The notes: generated by a model not told the origin, from the sequence alone. A stretch of DNA of 64,000 bases from Clostridiales bacterium (GCA_012520815.1 JAAYNM010000090.1:1-64000); one strand, 5' to 3'; positions 31,731-42,383 are shown, counted from the stretch's first letter. Numbers and translations: made by a program.

Positions 31731-32297
31731 CTACCTCTGATTATATAAATTCATTGCTTTGTCAAATTCGTGGCGAATAGATGCTTTGGCAGCGTCAGAT
31801 GCCTTTGCAAAAGCATCGTCCATAAGGGATTGCTCCTCTTTGGAAAAATGGGATAAGACATAATCTGCCAAATCATAGCCTTCTGGTTTTCCACCTACAC
31901 CTAGTTTTATTCTTCTGAACATATCAGTGCCTAAATGGGAGATAACACTCTTAATACCATTATGACCACCGGCACTTCCCTTGGAACGAAGTCTTAATTT
32001 TCCAGGAGGTAAATTAATATCATCATATATAATAAGAAGATTTGTGGAGGGGTCAATCTTATAAAATGAAACAGCCTCACCTATAGAGGCTCCACTAAGG
32101 TTCATAAAAGTCATAGGCTTCATAAGCATAACCTTCTCGCCCTCAAAATAACCAGTGCCTGTCATGGCTCTGTGCTTCATAACATCCATCTTAATGTCTA
32201 ATTCCCTAGCTAATACATCAATAGCCATAAATCCTGCATTGTGTCTTGTGTTAAAATATTCTCTTTTGGGATTACCTAAACCTGCTATAATGTACAT
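31731..32297 (-). CDS. pth: Peptidyl-tRNA hydrolase
   Basis: MYIIAGLGNPKREYFNTRHNAGFMAID...LMKPMTFMNLSG...GSAGGHNGIKS. Confidence 0.97.
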   Translation of the reverse strand: MYIIAGLGNPKREYFNTRHNAGFMAIDVLARELDIKMDVMKHRAMTGTGYFEGEKVMLMKPMTFMNLSGASIGEAVSFYKIDPSTNLLIIYDDINLPPGKLRLRSKGSAGGHNGIKSVISHLGTDMFRRIKLGVGGKPEGYDLADYVLSHFSKEEQSLMDDAFAKASDAAKASIRHEFDKAMNLYNQR

Positions 32298-32498
32298 ACA
32301 TAACCTCATTATTCTTTGTGTTTTATAAATGTATATGCTCATATAATTATATAACTATTATATGAATTTCTATCTAGTATATAGATTTTATTGCAAAAAT
32401 TCAAGGATAGCATTAACATTTCCTATGGAAAAAGCAGTTGAATTGTTCTATAATAGTCCAAACGCATAATTTTAGAGTGAAGGAAAGAAGATAAAATC

Positions 32499-33632
32499 AT
32501 GAATTCATATTTAAGATGCTTTGCTACAATCAATCTTGCAGCTGTTGAGCATAATATAGACCAGGTAATAAAAAAAGTTAATAAAGATACTATTGTCTTG
32601 GCAGTGGTAAAAGCCAATGCATATGGACATGGTGCAATAGAAGTGGCTCACCGCCTAAAGGGAAAAGTGGGTTATTTTGGTGTGGCGGCGTTGGATGAAG
32701 CTATCATTTTAAGGCAGGCAGGAATTACAGAACCAATATTAATATTAGGATATACATCCCCTAGCCAATATGACCTTTTATTAGAAAATAATATTACTCA
32801 AACTATTTATTCATATGATATGGCAGTGAAGATGAATGAAACAGGTAAAAAGATAGGTAAAAAGGGTAAAATACATATTGCACTTGACACGGGAATGACG
32901 CGAATAGGTCTTCCTACGGATGAGGCACGAATAGATGAAAGTATATCAATTACATCAGATATTTCAAAATTGGATTCTGTTGAATTAGAGGGTGTGTTTA
33001 CACATTTTTCTTGTGCAGATATGGAGGATAAGTCATATTATCATAAGCAAAAGGAAAAACTACTTAGCTTTTTTGACAAATGCAGTAAAGAAGGAATAAA
33101 TATTCCTATTAAGCATGCGTGTAACAGCGCAAGTATTATGGAATTTGATGATATGCACTTAAATATGGTTAGATCCGGAATTATTACCTACGGAATGTAT
33201 CCTTCAGAGGAGGTTAATAAAGAAGCATTGGACTTGTGGCCAGCAATGGAATTTAAAACCCATGTGGTTAATATACAGGAAGTGCCAGCTGGAGTGGGTA
33301 TTAGTTATGGGGCAACATTTGTAACGAATACACCTATGAAAATCGCAACGCTATCAGTAGGATATGGGGATGGATATAAAAGGTCAATTTCAAATAAGGG
33401 AAGAGTTCTCATTAGAGGTGAGTACGCACCTATAGTGGGAAGGGTTTGTATGGATCAAGTGATGGTAGATGTATCTCATATTGATGGCGTGACTATTGAA
33501 GATGAAGCAACTTTGTTTGGAAAAGATGGAGAAAAATTTATTTCAGTCGAAGAAGTGGCAGATATGTCAGAGAGCTTTAACTATGAATATGTGTGTTCAT
33601 TAAGTGAACGCGTAAAGAAGGTATATATCTAA
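32499..33632 (+). CDS. alr: Alanine racemase
   Basis: VVKANAYGHGAIEVAHRL, GLPTDEA, ATLSVGYGDGYKRSISNKG. Confidence 0.96.
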   Translation: MNSYLRCFATINLAAVEHNIDQVIKKVNKDTIVLAVVKANAYGHGAIEVAHRLKGKVGYFGVAALDEAIILRQAGITEPILILGYTSPSQYDLLLENNITQTIYSYDMAVKMNETGKKIGKKGKIHIALDTGMTRIGLPTDEARIDESISITSDISKLDSVELEGVFTHFSCADMEDKSYYHKQKEKLLSFFDKCSKEGINIPIKHACNSASIMEFDDMHLNMVRSGIITYGMYPSEEVNKEALDLWPAMEFKTHVVNIQEVPAGVGISYGATFVTNTPMKIATLSVGYGDGYKRSISNKGRVLIRGEYAPIVGRVCMDQVMVDVSHIDGVTIEDEATLFGKDGEKFISVEEVADMSESFNYEYVCSLSERVKKVYI

Positions 33633-33713
33633 AGAAAGATTATTTATAAAGAAAAGAAAGTTTAACATAAAACTATTAAATAAAGGATATGGCCCAAGGC
33701 ATATAATAAAGAG

Positions 33714-35123
33714 GTGAAAGATATGACAAACATGAAAAAATTTAACGACTTGAGAGTGTCTTATGATACTTTTATATATGATTCTTACACCATAAGAGAA
33801 GATAAAGATGAAGTACATGTGGTATATCATTTTGAAATTCCGGGTTTGGGAAAATTTGAACCATCCTGGAGATTCCCTAAGGGCGAACATAAAATAAAGG
33901 AATTAACACAGAATGGTACATTTTTAGAAATGGTATTTTCCCTTGGAATGGTGGAACTTATAAGCTATTGGAAGATGGCTTGTTCTCCAAATGTTGTGGT
34001 GAATGCAGGTGAATTAAACGATGATCAAATTAGATGGTGGAAGGAATTATACTACCTTGGATTAGGAGAATTCTTCTATACAAATGGTATTGATACAACT
34101 ATGGAAGATTTTATGAAAATAGATTGTAAGGCTATAATAGAGCAAAAATATGATACATTCACTCTAAAAGATAATTCTGGATGCCTTGTTCCTATTGGTG
34201 GAGGGAAGGATTCGGTGGTATCCTTAGAGTTGTTAAAATCGGCAGGAGAGAATATTAAGTGCTTTATAATAAATCCAAGAGGGGCTACTCTAAAAACAGT
34301 CCAGGTGGGTGGATTTATGGATTCACTCCTTGTTGCTAAGAGGACACTTGACAGAAATATGATTGAGTTAAACAGGAGAGGCTTTTTAAATGGACATACA
34401 CCATATTCGGCAATAGTGGCTTTTTCAGCAACCATTACAGCATACCTTGCTGGATTAAAATATATTTCATTATCAAATGAAGCCAGTGCCAATGAAAGCA
34501 CTGTGAAAGGTAGTGATGTTAATCATCAATACTCAAAAAGTTTCAAATTTGAAGAGGATTTTCACAAATATGAAGAAACATACATTAAAAGTGGAACGTA
34601 TTACTTTAGTTTATTAAGGCCACTTAGTGAATTCCAGATAGCAGCCTATTTTTCTAAATGCACACAGTATCATAGTATTTTTAGAAGCTGTAATGTAGGA
34701 AGCAAGGAGGATAAGTGGTGCGGACATTGTCCAAAGTGTCTATTCGTATTCCTTATATTATCCCCGTTCTTGCCACATAGGAGATTGTGCGAGATATTTG
34801 GGGCCGATATGTTAAATGATGAAACCATGATTGAAACATTAGATAAATTAATCGGAAGGGTGGAAGAAAAACCATTTGAATGTGTTGGCAGCAGGGAAGA
34901 GGTAAATACTGCTATTTGTCTAGCTATAAAGAACTGGACAAAAAATGCCAAAGACAAAGAAGATGTCAAACTTCCAAAGTTATTTTCCTATTACACTACC
35001 ACTGAAGAATATAAGAACTATTATAATAGTTCTTGCCACTTCTTTGAAGAGTTTGATGATAATAATTTATTACCAGAAAAATTTGAAAAATTGGTAAGGA
35101 AGATGGCAGAAGAGCTTAAGTAA
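33714..35123 (+). CDS. murL: MurL-like protein (UDP-MurNAc-L-alanyl-L-glutamate epimerase family)
   Basis: VPIGGGKDSVVSLELLKSAGENIKCFIINPRGATLKT..ISLSNEASANESTVKGSDVNHQYSKSFKFE..CGHCPKCLFVFLILSPF; adjacent to a MurD-like gene. Confidence 0.75.
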   Translation: MKDMTNMKKFNDLRVSYDTFIYDSYTIREDKDEVHVVYHFEIPGLGKFEPSWRFPKGEHKIKELTQNGTFLEMVFSLGMVELISYWKMACSPNVVVNAGELNDDQIRWWKELYYLGLGEFFYTNGIDTTMEDFMKIDCKAIIEQKYDTFTLKDNSGCLVPIGGGKDSVVSLELLKSAGENIKCFIINPRGATLKTVQVGGFMDSLLVAKRTLDRNMIELNRRGFLNGHTPYSAIVAFSATITAYLAGLKYISLSNEASANESTVKGSDVNHQYSKSFKFEEDFHKYEETYIKSGTYYFSLLRPLSEFQIAAYFSKCTQYHSIFRSCNVGSKEDKWCGHCPKCLFVFLILSPFLPHRRLCEIFGADMLNDETMIETLDKLIGRVEEKPFECVGSREEVNTAICLAIKNWTKNAKDKEDVKLPKLFSYYTTTEEYKNYYNSSCHFFEEFDDNNLLPEKFEKLVRKMAEELK

Positions 35124-35225
35124 GAAAGAAGTAAGATAAATACGAAAAAAATTAAAGGCTAAAGGGCTCAAATACGAAACAAGATGAAAATAATATAAAA
35201 GTTAAGAAAAGGACTTGGTGAAACA

Positions 35226-36584
35226 ATGAAGCAAATTCTTAGGGAATTGGTAAAAGGTAAAAAAGTAGCTATTCTAGGCTTTGGTAGAGAAGGTAAGTCT
35301 ACATTGAGATTTCTTATGAATATGGGGGCGGATAAATATAGTTGCCTTTCCATATTGGATAAAAATGATATTGTAGATGAAACCTTTGGGGTGGAGACTA
35401 TAGTAGGTGCCGATTATCAGTTTAACCTTAATGATTATGATGTAGTTATAAAAAGTCCTGGGATTGTTCTTGAAGAGGATATTTCCTCATATAAATGTAA
35501 TATAACAAGTCAAACAGAGATATTCTTTGAGGCATATAGGGATAGAATCATAGGTATTACTGGTACAAAGGGAAAAAGTACTACAACTACACTTGTTCAT
35601 CATATCCTAAAATGCGCAGGGCATGATTGTATATTGGCAGGTAATATCGGTATTCCAGCCTTTGATATAGTCGGTGATATTCACGATAAAAGCATAATAG
35701 TGTTTGAGATGTCTTCTCATATGCTTGAGTATATGAAGGTTTCACCCCACATTGGTGTGCTGATGAACATATACGAAGAGCACTTGGATCATTATGGAAC
35801 CATGGAAAAATACGTGGCAGCCAAAGAAAATATATATGCAAATCAAACGGAACAGGATATTTGTTTTATAAACAGCCTCCTTGCCGAATCGGCTAAAAGA
35901 GCCTCATCAAAGTTGTTTACAGTGTCTAATGAGGATGATACCGCAGATATTTTTATCAGTCATACACACGTTATAAATAATATAAATAACACAGAGTTTT
36001 ATATACCAGAATATGAAATTAATTTAATAGGGGAACACAACTACTTTGATATTGCCATTGCCTATGGAATAACTGAATATATTGGAATTGATAAAAACGA
36101 CTTCATGGAGGGGCTTAAGAGTTATGTTCCACTTCCCCATAGATTGGAGTATATTGGTACAGTAGATGGAGTGAGATACTATGACGATTCTATCTCAACC
36201 ATTTGTGATACAACTATACAAGCCCTTAAAAGTGTGCCAGATGTTGAGACCATAATTATTGGAGGAATGGATAGAGGAATAGATTACACTGACCTTATAG
36301 AATTTTTATCAACGGATAGGGTTTCTAATATAATATTAATGTATGATACAGGACTTAGGATTTATAATGAAATTAAGATTCTATTAGATGAAAATAAATT
36401 TATTAACTTTCAGAGAGTTCATATTGTTGAAGATTTAGAACAGGCAGTGAAGATGGCTAAAACATTGACAAAAGTAGGAAAAAGTTGCGTAATGTCTCCT
36501 GGGGCTGCGTCATATGGAATCTTCAAGAACTTTGAGGATAGAGGTAATGTTTACCGTGAGTTAGTAAAATGTAACAAAAAATAA
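35226..36584 (+). CDS. MurD-family ligase, probable MurD2 type (UDP-MurNAc-L-Ala--L-Glu ligase)
   Basis: VAILGFGREGKSTLRFL, GITGTKGKSTTTTLVHHIL, EMSSHMLEYMKVSPHIGVLMNIYEEHLDHYGTMEKYV; paired with the MurL-like gene. Confidence 0.8.
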   Translation: MKQILRELVKGKKVAILGFGREGKSTLRFLMNMGADKYSCLSILDKNDIVDETFGVETIVGADYQFNLNDYDVVIKSPGIVLEEDISSYKCNITSQTEIFFEAYRDRIIGITGTKGKSTTTTLVHHILKCAGHDCILAGNIGIPAFDIVGDIHDKSIIVFEMSSHMLEYMKVSPHIGVLMNIYEEHLDHYGTMEKYVAAKENIYANQTEQDICFINSLLAESAKRASSKLFTVSNEDDTADIFISHTHVINNINNTEFYIPEYEINLIGEHNYFDIAIAYGITEYIGIDKNDFMEGLKSYVPLPHRLEYIGTVDGVRYYDDSISTICDTTIQALKSVPDVETIIIGGMDRGIDYTDLIEFLSTDRVSNIILMYDTGLRIYNEIKILLDENKFINFQRVHIVEDLEQAVKMAKTLTKVGKSCVMSPGAASYGIFKNFEDRGNVYRELVKCNKK

Positions 36585-36757
36585 TCTGATAAATTCCCCC
36601 ATTGTGTAGATTAATTTCGTTAAAAAGTGGGAGTTGTTTTGAATTATGAATCATGCAACCCTATATCTTGTGGATGAAATACATGATACTCAAGATTTTG
36701 TGTTGTGCATATATATTAAAAATAGGAAATATGTACTAGATTTCATATAAAAAGAGT

Positions 36758-36786
36758 TTGATTTGTATATTAATTTATTGTATAAT
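36758..36786 (+). promoter_or_regulatory. Putative promoter of the type IV pilus operon
   Basis: TTGATT (36758-36763), 17-nt spacer, TATAAT (36781-36786). Confidence 0.6.
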
Positions 36787-36891
36787 ACAATTAAGTGACT
36801 ATATGTTTTTGTAGTACATATTTTTTTTGTTTGGTTTATTTGTCCGGGTGGTTCCGGAATGTTGATTTTGCATAAAAAGGGGACTCAACAC

Positions 36892-38625
36892 ATGGCAGGA
36901 TTTAGAACGAGAATTAGACTTGGTGATGTACTTGTACAAGAAGGATACATTACTGAGGAACAAGTAGGATTAGCACTTGAAGAACAGAAAAAGCAGGGAA
37001 CTCTATTAGGTGAGACTATGGTAGCATTAGGATTTGTTACCGAGGACCAGTTGATAGATGTTCTTTGCGAACAGCTAAAGATTGATTATATAGATTTAAG
37101 AAAAGTAGAATCTATTCCAGAAGATATAATCAGCCTTATACCAGAAGAACTTATTAGAAAATACTCATTATTACCAGTTAGGATGTCATCTACACAGATG
37201 AATACCTTAGTAGTAGCGATGACTGATCCCATGAATATTTATGCGATAGATGATATTTCTATTGTTACAGGATATCAGATAGAACCAGTACTTTCTACCA
37301 CTTCACAGATTAATAGCAAGATTGACCTTATATTTGGTAAACAGCAGGCTCAGAATATTGCTGAAAAGTATAAGAAGGAGCAGGAAGCATATTTTGATTC
37401 TGGGAAGAAGAGCAAAGATGACGACAGTGAGGATGAGGCTAGACGTGAAGATGTTGAGAACTCACCTATCGTTTTGTTAGTTAAAGGTGTTATTGAACAG
37501 GCTGCTAGACAAAGAGCCAGTGATATACATATTGAACCCTTTGAGTATAATGTAAGAGTTAGATTCCGTGTAGACGGTTCGTTAAGAGAGATTATTTCAT
37601 ATGATAAGGCATTATACAATGCTATTATTGCACGTGTTAAGATAATTTCAGGGATGGATATTTCTGAGAAGAGAAAACCACAGGATGGCCGTATTACACA
37701 AGTAGTCGATCGTAAAGAATATGATATCCGTGTATCTTGTTTACCTACAGCTTTTGGCGAAAAGGTTGTTATGCGTCTTGCTTCTAAAGAAGGCTTCAAC
37801 AAGGATAAGAAAGATTTGGGTCTTAGACCTGAAGATTTAGTACAATTTGATAACATATTAAAGAACCCTCATGGTATTATTTTAGTTACAGGACCTACAG
37901 GTAGTGGTAAATCAACCACCCTTTATACAGCCTTAAGTGAATTGAATCGGGAAGATGTAAATATTGTTACAGTAGAGGATCCTGTAGAAGCAAATATTGA
38001 CGGAATAAATCAGGTACATGTTAATGTAAAAGCAAATCTTACATTTGCCAGTGCCTTAAGATCAATTCTTCGACAAGATCCAGATATTATTATGATTGGT
38101 GAGATTCGAGATGGTGAAACAGCAGGCATTGCCATCAAAGCCGCTATTACAGGACATTTGGTTGTTAGTACATTACATACCAACAGTACAGCGAGTACTA
38201 TTGGACGTATGGTGGATATGGGTGTTGAACCGTATTTGCTGGGTGATTCCCTTGTGGGTATTATTGCACAGCGTCTTGTTAGAAGACTTTGTCCAGAATG
38301 TAAAAAAGCTATACAAGCATCCCTTGATGATAAAAAGAAGATGGGTGTTGATATACATCAAGAATACACCATATATGAGCCAGTAGGTTGTCCAGCTTGT
38401 GACAATTCAGGATATAAAGGACGTATTGGTATATATGAAATTCTTACAGTTACAGGTAAAATTAAGAATCTTATCGCAAATAATGCAACTGCGGAAGAAA
38501 TAAAGGCGGGAGCCGAAGCAGAGGGAATGAGCTCACTTAGGAGTTCAGCTGCTAAGTATGTTATAGAAGGTGTTACTTCTGTGGCAGAGATGATGAAGGC
38601 TACATACACCGCGGACGAGGAGTAG
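36892..38625 (+). CDS. pilB: Type IV pilus assembly ATPase PilB/GspE
   Basis: MshEN-type N-terminus; LVTGPTGSGKSTTLYTAL, EDPVEANIDGINQV, Zn motif CPEC...CPAC. Confidence 0.95.
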   Translation: MAGFRTRIRLGDVLVQEGYITEEQVGLALEEQKKQGTLLGETMVALGFVTEDQLIDVLCEQLKIDYIDLRKVESIPEDIISLIPEELIRKYSLLPVRMSSTQMNTLVVAMTDPMNIYAIDDISIVTGYQIEPVLSTTSQINSKIDLIFGKQQAQNIAEKYKKEQEAYFDSGKKSKDDDSEDEARREDVENSPIVLLVKGVIEQAARQRASDIHIEPFEYNVRVRFRVDGSLREIISYDKALYNAIIARVKIISGMDISEKRKPQDGRITQVVDRKEYDIRVSCLPTAFGEKVVMRLASKEGFNKDKKDLGLRPEDLVQFDNILKNPHGIILVTGPTGSGKSTTLYTALSELNREDVNIVTVEDPVEANIDGINQVHVNVKANLTFASALRSILRQDPDIIMIGEIRDGETAGIAIKAAITGHLVVSTLHTNSTASTIGRMVDMGVEPYLLGDSLVGIIAQRLVRRLCPECKKAIQASLDDKKKMGVDIHQEYTIYEPVGCPACDNSGYKGRIGIYEILTVTGKIKNLIANNATAEEIKAGAEAEGMSSLRSSAAKYVIEGVTSVAEMMKATYTADEE

Positions 38626-38633
38626 GAGAAGAC

Positions 38634-39689
38634 ATGATGACCGTTGAAGAGATTTTAACAGTAGCAAAGGAGCTAAAAGCTTCCGATGTTCATATTGCAG
38701 TAGGAATACCACCTAAGGTAAGGGTTCATGGTGAACTTATGAATATGAACTACCCAATGCTTACTAAGGATGATTCAGATAGCATAATTAAAAGTGTTAT
38801 GAATACTAGGCAGATGGAGATATTAGAAGAAAAAGGTGAGGTTGACTTTTCTTTATCGATTCCGAAAGTTGGGCGATTCAGAGTTAATGTATTCAGGCAA
38901 AGAGGAACTCTTTCAGCAGCACTTCGTTTGGTAAATACTATTATTCCAAGACCTGAAGACTTAGGAGTTCCACCATCAGTTGTAAATTTGTTTAAAAAGA
39001 AGAGAGGCCTTGTACTTGTAACAGGACCTACAGGTAGTGGTAAATCTACTACACTGGCTTCTATTATTAACGTTATTAATGAAAATTTACCAGCTCATGT
39101 TATTACCCTTGAGGACCCTATAGAGTACTTACATTCTCACAAGATGGCAACAGTCAATCAAAGAGAGATTGGAATGGATTCACTTTCATATAAGAATGCG
39201 CTTAGGGCAGCACTTCGTGAAGATCCAGATGTAGTTCTTGTAGGAGAGATGAGAGATTTAGAGACCATATCCATTGCTATAACAGCAGCAGAAACTGGAC
39301 ATTTGGTTTTCTCCACATTACATACAATAGGTGCAGCAGCAACTATCGACCGTATTATTGACGTATTTCCACCACACCAACAGCAGCAAATCCGTATTCA
39401 GCTTGCTATGGTACTTGAAGCAGTTGTATCACAGCAATTAATTGCAACAGCAGACGGAAAGTCACGAGTGGCAGCTTTTGAAGTTCTTCACTCCACCCCA
39501 GCGATTAAGAATCTTATCCGTGAGAATAAAACATTCCAGATTGCTTCTACTATGCAGACGAACAAAAAGATGGGTATGCAGACTATGGATGACGCATTGT
39601 TTTACTTATATGCACAGGGAATCATTTCAAGAGATAACGCACTTAATTACGCTCAGGATCCACAATCATTGGAAAGAAAACTTTTCTAG
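38634..39689 (+). CDS. pilT: Type IV pilus retraction ATPase PilT
   Basis: ASDVHIAVGIPPKVRVHGEL, VTGPTGSGKSTTLASIINVIN, AIRLG-like region replaced by AALREDPDVVLVGEMRDLETI. Confidence 0.95.
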   Translation: MMTVEEILTVAKELKASDVHIAVGIPPKVRVHGELMNMNYPMLTKDDSDSIIKSVMNTRQMEILEEKGEVDFSLSIPKVGRFRVNVFRQRGTLSAALRLVNTIIPRPEDLGVPPSVVNLFKKKRGLVLVTGPTGSGKSTTLASIINVINENLPAHVITLEDPIEYLHSHKMATVNQREIGMDSLSYKNALRAALREDPDVVLVGEMRDLETISIAITAAETGHLVFSTLHTIGAAATIDRIIDVFPPHQQQQIRIQLAMVLEAVVSQQLIATADGKSRVAAFEVLHSTPAIKNLIRENKTFQIASTMQTNKKMGMQTMDDALFYLYAQGIISRDNALNYAQDPQSLERKLF

Positions 39690-39703
39690 GAAAGAGGTAT
39701 TAA

Positions 39704-40918
39704 ATGGCACAATTTTCATATGAAGCCGTCGGTATGGATGGCAAGATAAAAAAAGGGAACATTGAAGCTGATAGTATTGAAAAAGCAAAGAGTCTTCTAA
39801 GAGGTGATGGTCTAACAGTTTTAAAATTAGGAGAAGCCAATATATTCAATAAGGATTTGAATTTCAGCTTTGGAAAGAAAAAGAAATTGGGGGCTAGAGA
39901 CTTAAGCGTTTTTTGTAGACAGTTCCTTAGTATTTTAAAGGCAGGAGTTAGTGTTATTATGGCACTAGACATGTTGGGAGACCAGACAGAAAACAAGACC
40001 CTTAAGGCAGCGATAAAGTCCACAAAGGACAATGTAGAAAAAGGTGATACCCTTGCAGCAGCAATGAGAAAGCAAGAAGGAGTTTTTCCATCTATTCTTT
40101 TGAATATGATAGAGGCTGGTGAAGCATCAGGTTCCTTAGAAGTATCACTTGATAGAATGAGTACTCATTTTGAAAAGGATGCTAGAATTAAGGGTATGGT
40201 AAAGAAAGCTTTTATGTATCCTATAGTACTTGTATTTGTTATGATAGCAGTAATTATAGTTATGTTGACATTTGTTATCCCACAGTTTGAAAGTATGTTT
40301 GCAGATCTTGGAGATGAGCTGCCAGCCTTTACAAAAGCAGCCGTGGCCCTTAGCGCTTCATTGCAAAATAGTTGGTACATATATGTAATTGCAATTATTA
40401 TTATTGTAGTAGCTTACAAGTTCTACTCAGCCACACCTAATGGTTCAAGAGTAATGTCAACACTTAAACTTAAGATACCAGTATTTGGGGCTCTAGCTAC
40501 AAAGACAGCCTGTGCAAGATTTTCAAGAACACTTGCTACATTACTTGCAGCGGGAATGCCACTTATTGACGCTATTAATATTTGCTCAAAGATTATGGAC
40601 AACGTTTTATTTAGAGATGCTCTTACAGAAGCGGCAAAGCAGGTTGAACGAGGTCTGCCACTATCAGTTCCGCTTAGACAATCAGGTCTATTCCCGAATA
40701 TGGTACTTCATATGACAGGTATAGGTGAAGAAACTGGTAATATGGAGGAGATGCTTACAAATGTAGCCAACTACTATGACGAAGAAGTAGAGATGACTAC
40801 ACAGCAAGCGACAGCCCTTATGGATCCAATAATTATTGTAGTTATGGCATTAGTTGTATCTGCACTTATTGCTGTTATCTACGCGCCAATGATGCAGATG
40901 TACTCAAGCGTTGGTTAA
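39704..40918 (+). CDS. pilC: Type IV pilus inner-membrane platform protein PilC/GspF
   Basis: Two GspF repeats: LSVFCRQFLSILKAGVSVIMALDMLG and CARFSRTLATLLAAGMPLIDAINICS. Confidence 0.95.
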   Translation: MAQFSYEAVGMDGKIKKGNIEADSIEKAKSLLRGDGLTVLKLGEANIFNKDLNFSFGKKKKLGARDLSVFCRQFLSILKAGVSVIMALDMLGDQTENKTLKAAIKSTKDNVEKGDTLAAAMRKQEGVFPSILLNMIEAGEASGSLEVSLDRMSTHFEKDARIKGMVKKAFMYPIVLVFVMIAVIIVMLTFVIPQFESMFADLGDELPAFTKAAVALSASLQNSWYIYVIAIIIIVVAYKFYSATPNGSRVMSTLKLKIPVFGALATKTACARFSRTLATLLAAGMPLIDAINICSKIMDNVLFRDALTEAAKQVERGLPLSVPLRQSGLFPNMVLHMTGIGEETGNMEEMLTNVANYYDEEVEMTTQQATALMDPIIIVVMALVVSALIAVIYAPMMQMYSSVG

Positions 40919-41004
40919 AAAATTTATCCCCAGTGGATATACCCTCGGGACCCGAGCCAGAGGTTGATATCATAAAATAATAAATCTAAAGGAGATTAAA
41001 GGAA

Positions 41005-41520
41005 ATGAAAAAGACAAACAACAAAGGTTTCTCATTAGTAGAGCTTATCGTAGTTATTGCTATTATGGCAGTACTCATCGGTGTATTAGCACCAGCACTT
41101 ATTGGTAACATTGAAAAATCAAGAGAATCAAAGGATATACAAGCACTTGATGCAGTTTACGCAGCAGTTAAAACAGCTTACGGCGACGAAGCAGGAAATA
41201 AATCAGCAGCTGAAATTGAGGGTCTTACCGAAGGAAAAGGGGTGAAACTTGACACTATTAAGGTAACAGAGGATAATGCATTTGCAAAACAGGTTAAAGA
41301 GTATCTTGAGGGCGAAGACATTGAGTTCTCATCAGGTGCTAATGAAAAAGCTGATGTATATGTTATGATTATTGATGGTAATATTACAGTTTATGCTGCA
41401 GAAAAAGCTGGAACACCTACACAAGCAAAAAAAACAACAAATGAAAAAGGCGAAGGTATTAAGTTCCTCGTTGGTAATAAAGCGAACGTTGGCGAAGCAG
41501 AAGAACCAGCCGAACCATAA
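41005..41520 (+). CDS. pilA: Major type IV pilin (prepilin)
   Basis: MKKTNNKGFSLVELIVVIAIMAVLIGVLAPAL, class III signal peptide. Confidence 0.92.
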   Translation: MKKTNNKGFSLVELIVVIAIMAVLIGVLAPALIGNIEKSRESKDIQALDAVYAAVKTAYGDEAGNKSAAEIEGLTEGKGVKLDTIKVTEDNAFAKQVKEYLEGEDIEFSSGANEKADVYVMIIDGNITVYAAEKAGTPTQAKKTTNEKGEGIKFLVGNKANVGEAEEPAEP

Positions 41521-41545
41521 AAAATATGAAAAAGGAATATAGAAT

Positions 41546-42313
41546 ATGCCTAGTGAGATAATTCTGTTTACATTTATAGTAGTATTTATATACGGTTTAT
41601 GTATAGGTAGCTTTTTAAATGTATGCATATATAGAATACCATTAAAAGAGAATATTGCTGTAAACAGGTCTCACTGCATGTCCTGTGGTGGACAGCTGAA
41701 GTGGTACGACCTTGTACCACTTTTCAGCTATCTGTTTCTTCAAGGAAGGTGCAGATATTGCAAAGAGAAAATATCAATACAATATCCATTAATAGAAAGT
41801 ATTAATGGTCTCGGGTATGTATTAATATTTATTGTAAATGGAATTAATCTCACAAGCATATTATATTCCTTAGCATTTTCAGCATTAATAGTACTAAGTG
41901 TTATTGATTGGAAGACGTATGAAATACCACTACCTATTAATATATTTATATTAGCACTAGGAGTTATTAGGGCAGTACTGGATTACGAAAACTTAATTGA
42001 CTACATTATAGGGTTTGTTTGTGTCAGTGGTTTTCTATTGTTGCTATTTTTTGCAACAAAAGGAAGGGGAATAGGCGGGGGAGATATTAAACTTATGGCA
42101 GCCGCAGGGTTGCTACTTGGTTGGAAAAATATAATATTAGCACTTGTAATTGGATGTGTAGTGGGTTCTATTATACACATCGCGAGAATGAAGATATCAA
42201 AAACAGATCATGTATTAGCATTTGGACCATATCTATCAGTTGGCATTTTTATAGCTATGCTGTGGGGTGATCCAATAATACGCTGGTATTTATCTATGTT
42301 TAACTTAAATTAG
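41546..42313 (+). CDS. pilD: Prepilin peptidase
   Basis: IGSFLNVCIYRIP, CxxC pairs CMSCGG/CRYCKE, GRGIGGGDIKLMAAAGLLLGW. Confidence 0.95.
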   Translation: MPSEIILFTFIVVFIYGLCIGSFLNVCIYRIPLKENIAVNRSHCMSCGGQLKWYDLVPLFSYLFLQGRCRYCKEKISIQYPLIESINGLGYVLIFIVNGINLTSILYSLAFSALIVLSVIDWKTYEIPLPINIFILALGVIRAVLDYENLIDYIIGFVCVSGFLLLLFFATKGRGIGGGDIKLMAAAGLLLGWKNIILALVIGCVVGSIIHIARMKISKTDHVLAFGPYLSVGIFIAMLWGDPIIRWYLSMFNLN

Positions 42314-42383
42314 AAAATAACGTGGGAAACCACGAGTAAATAAATAGAAGGAAAAATAACCGCAAGGTATAGGAGGAAAATAG

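Noticed and set aside
36600-36890. Considered a c-di-GMP riboswitch upstream of the pilus operon
   Set aside because: No recognisable GEMM or c-di-GMP-II core; only generic hairpins.
37350-37856. 168-aa minus-strand ORF
   Set aside because: Fully antisense to pilB; composition and lack of motifs indicate a shadow ORF. The same applies to 34076-34501, 57399-57905, 59775-60443 and 9474-9842.
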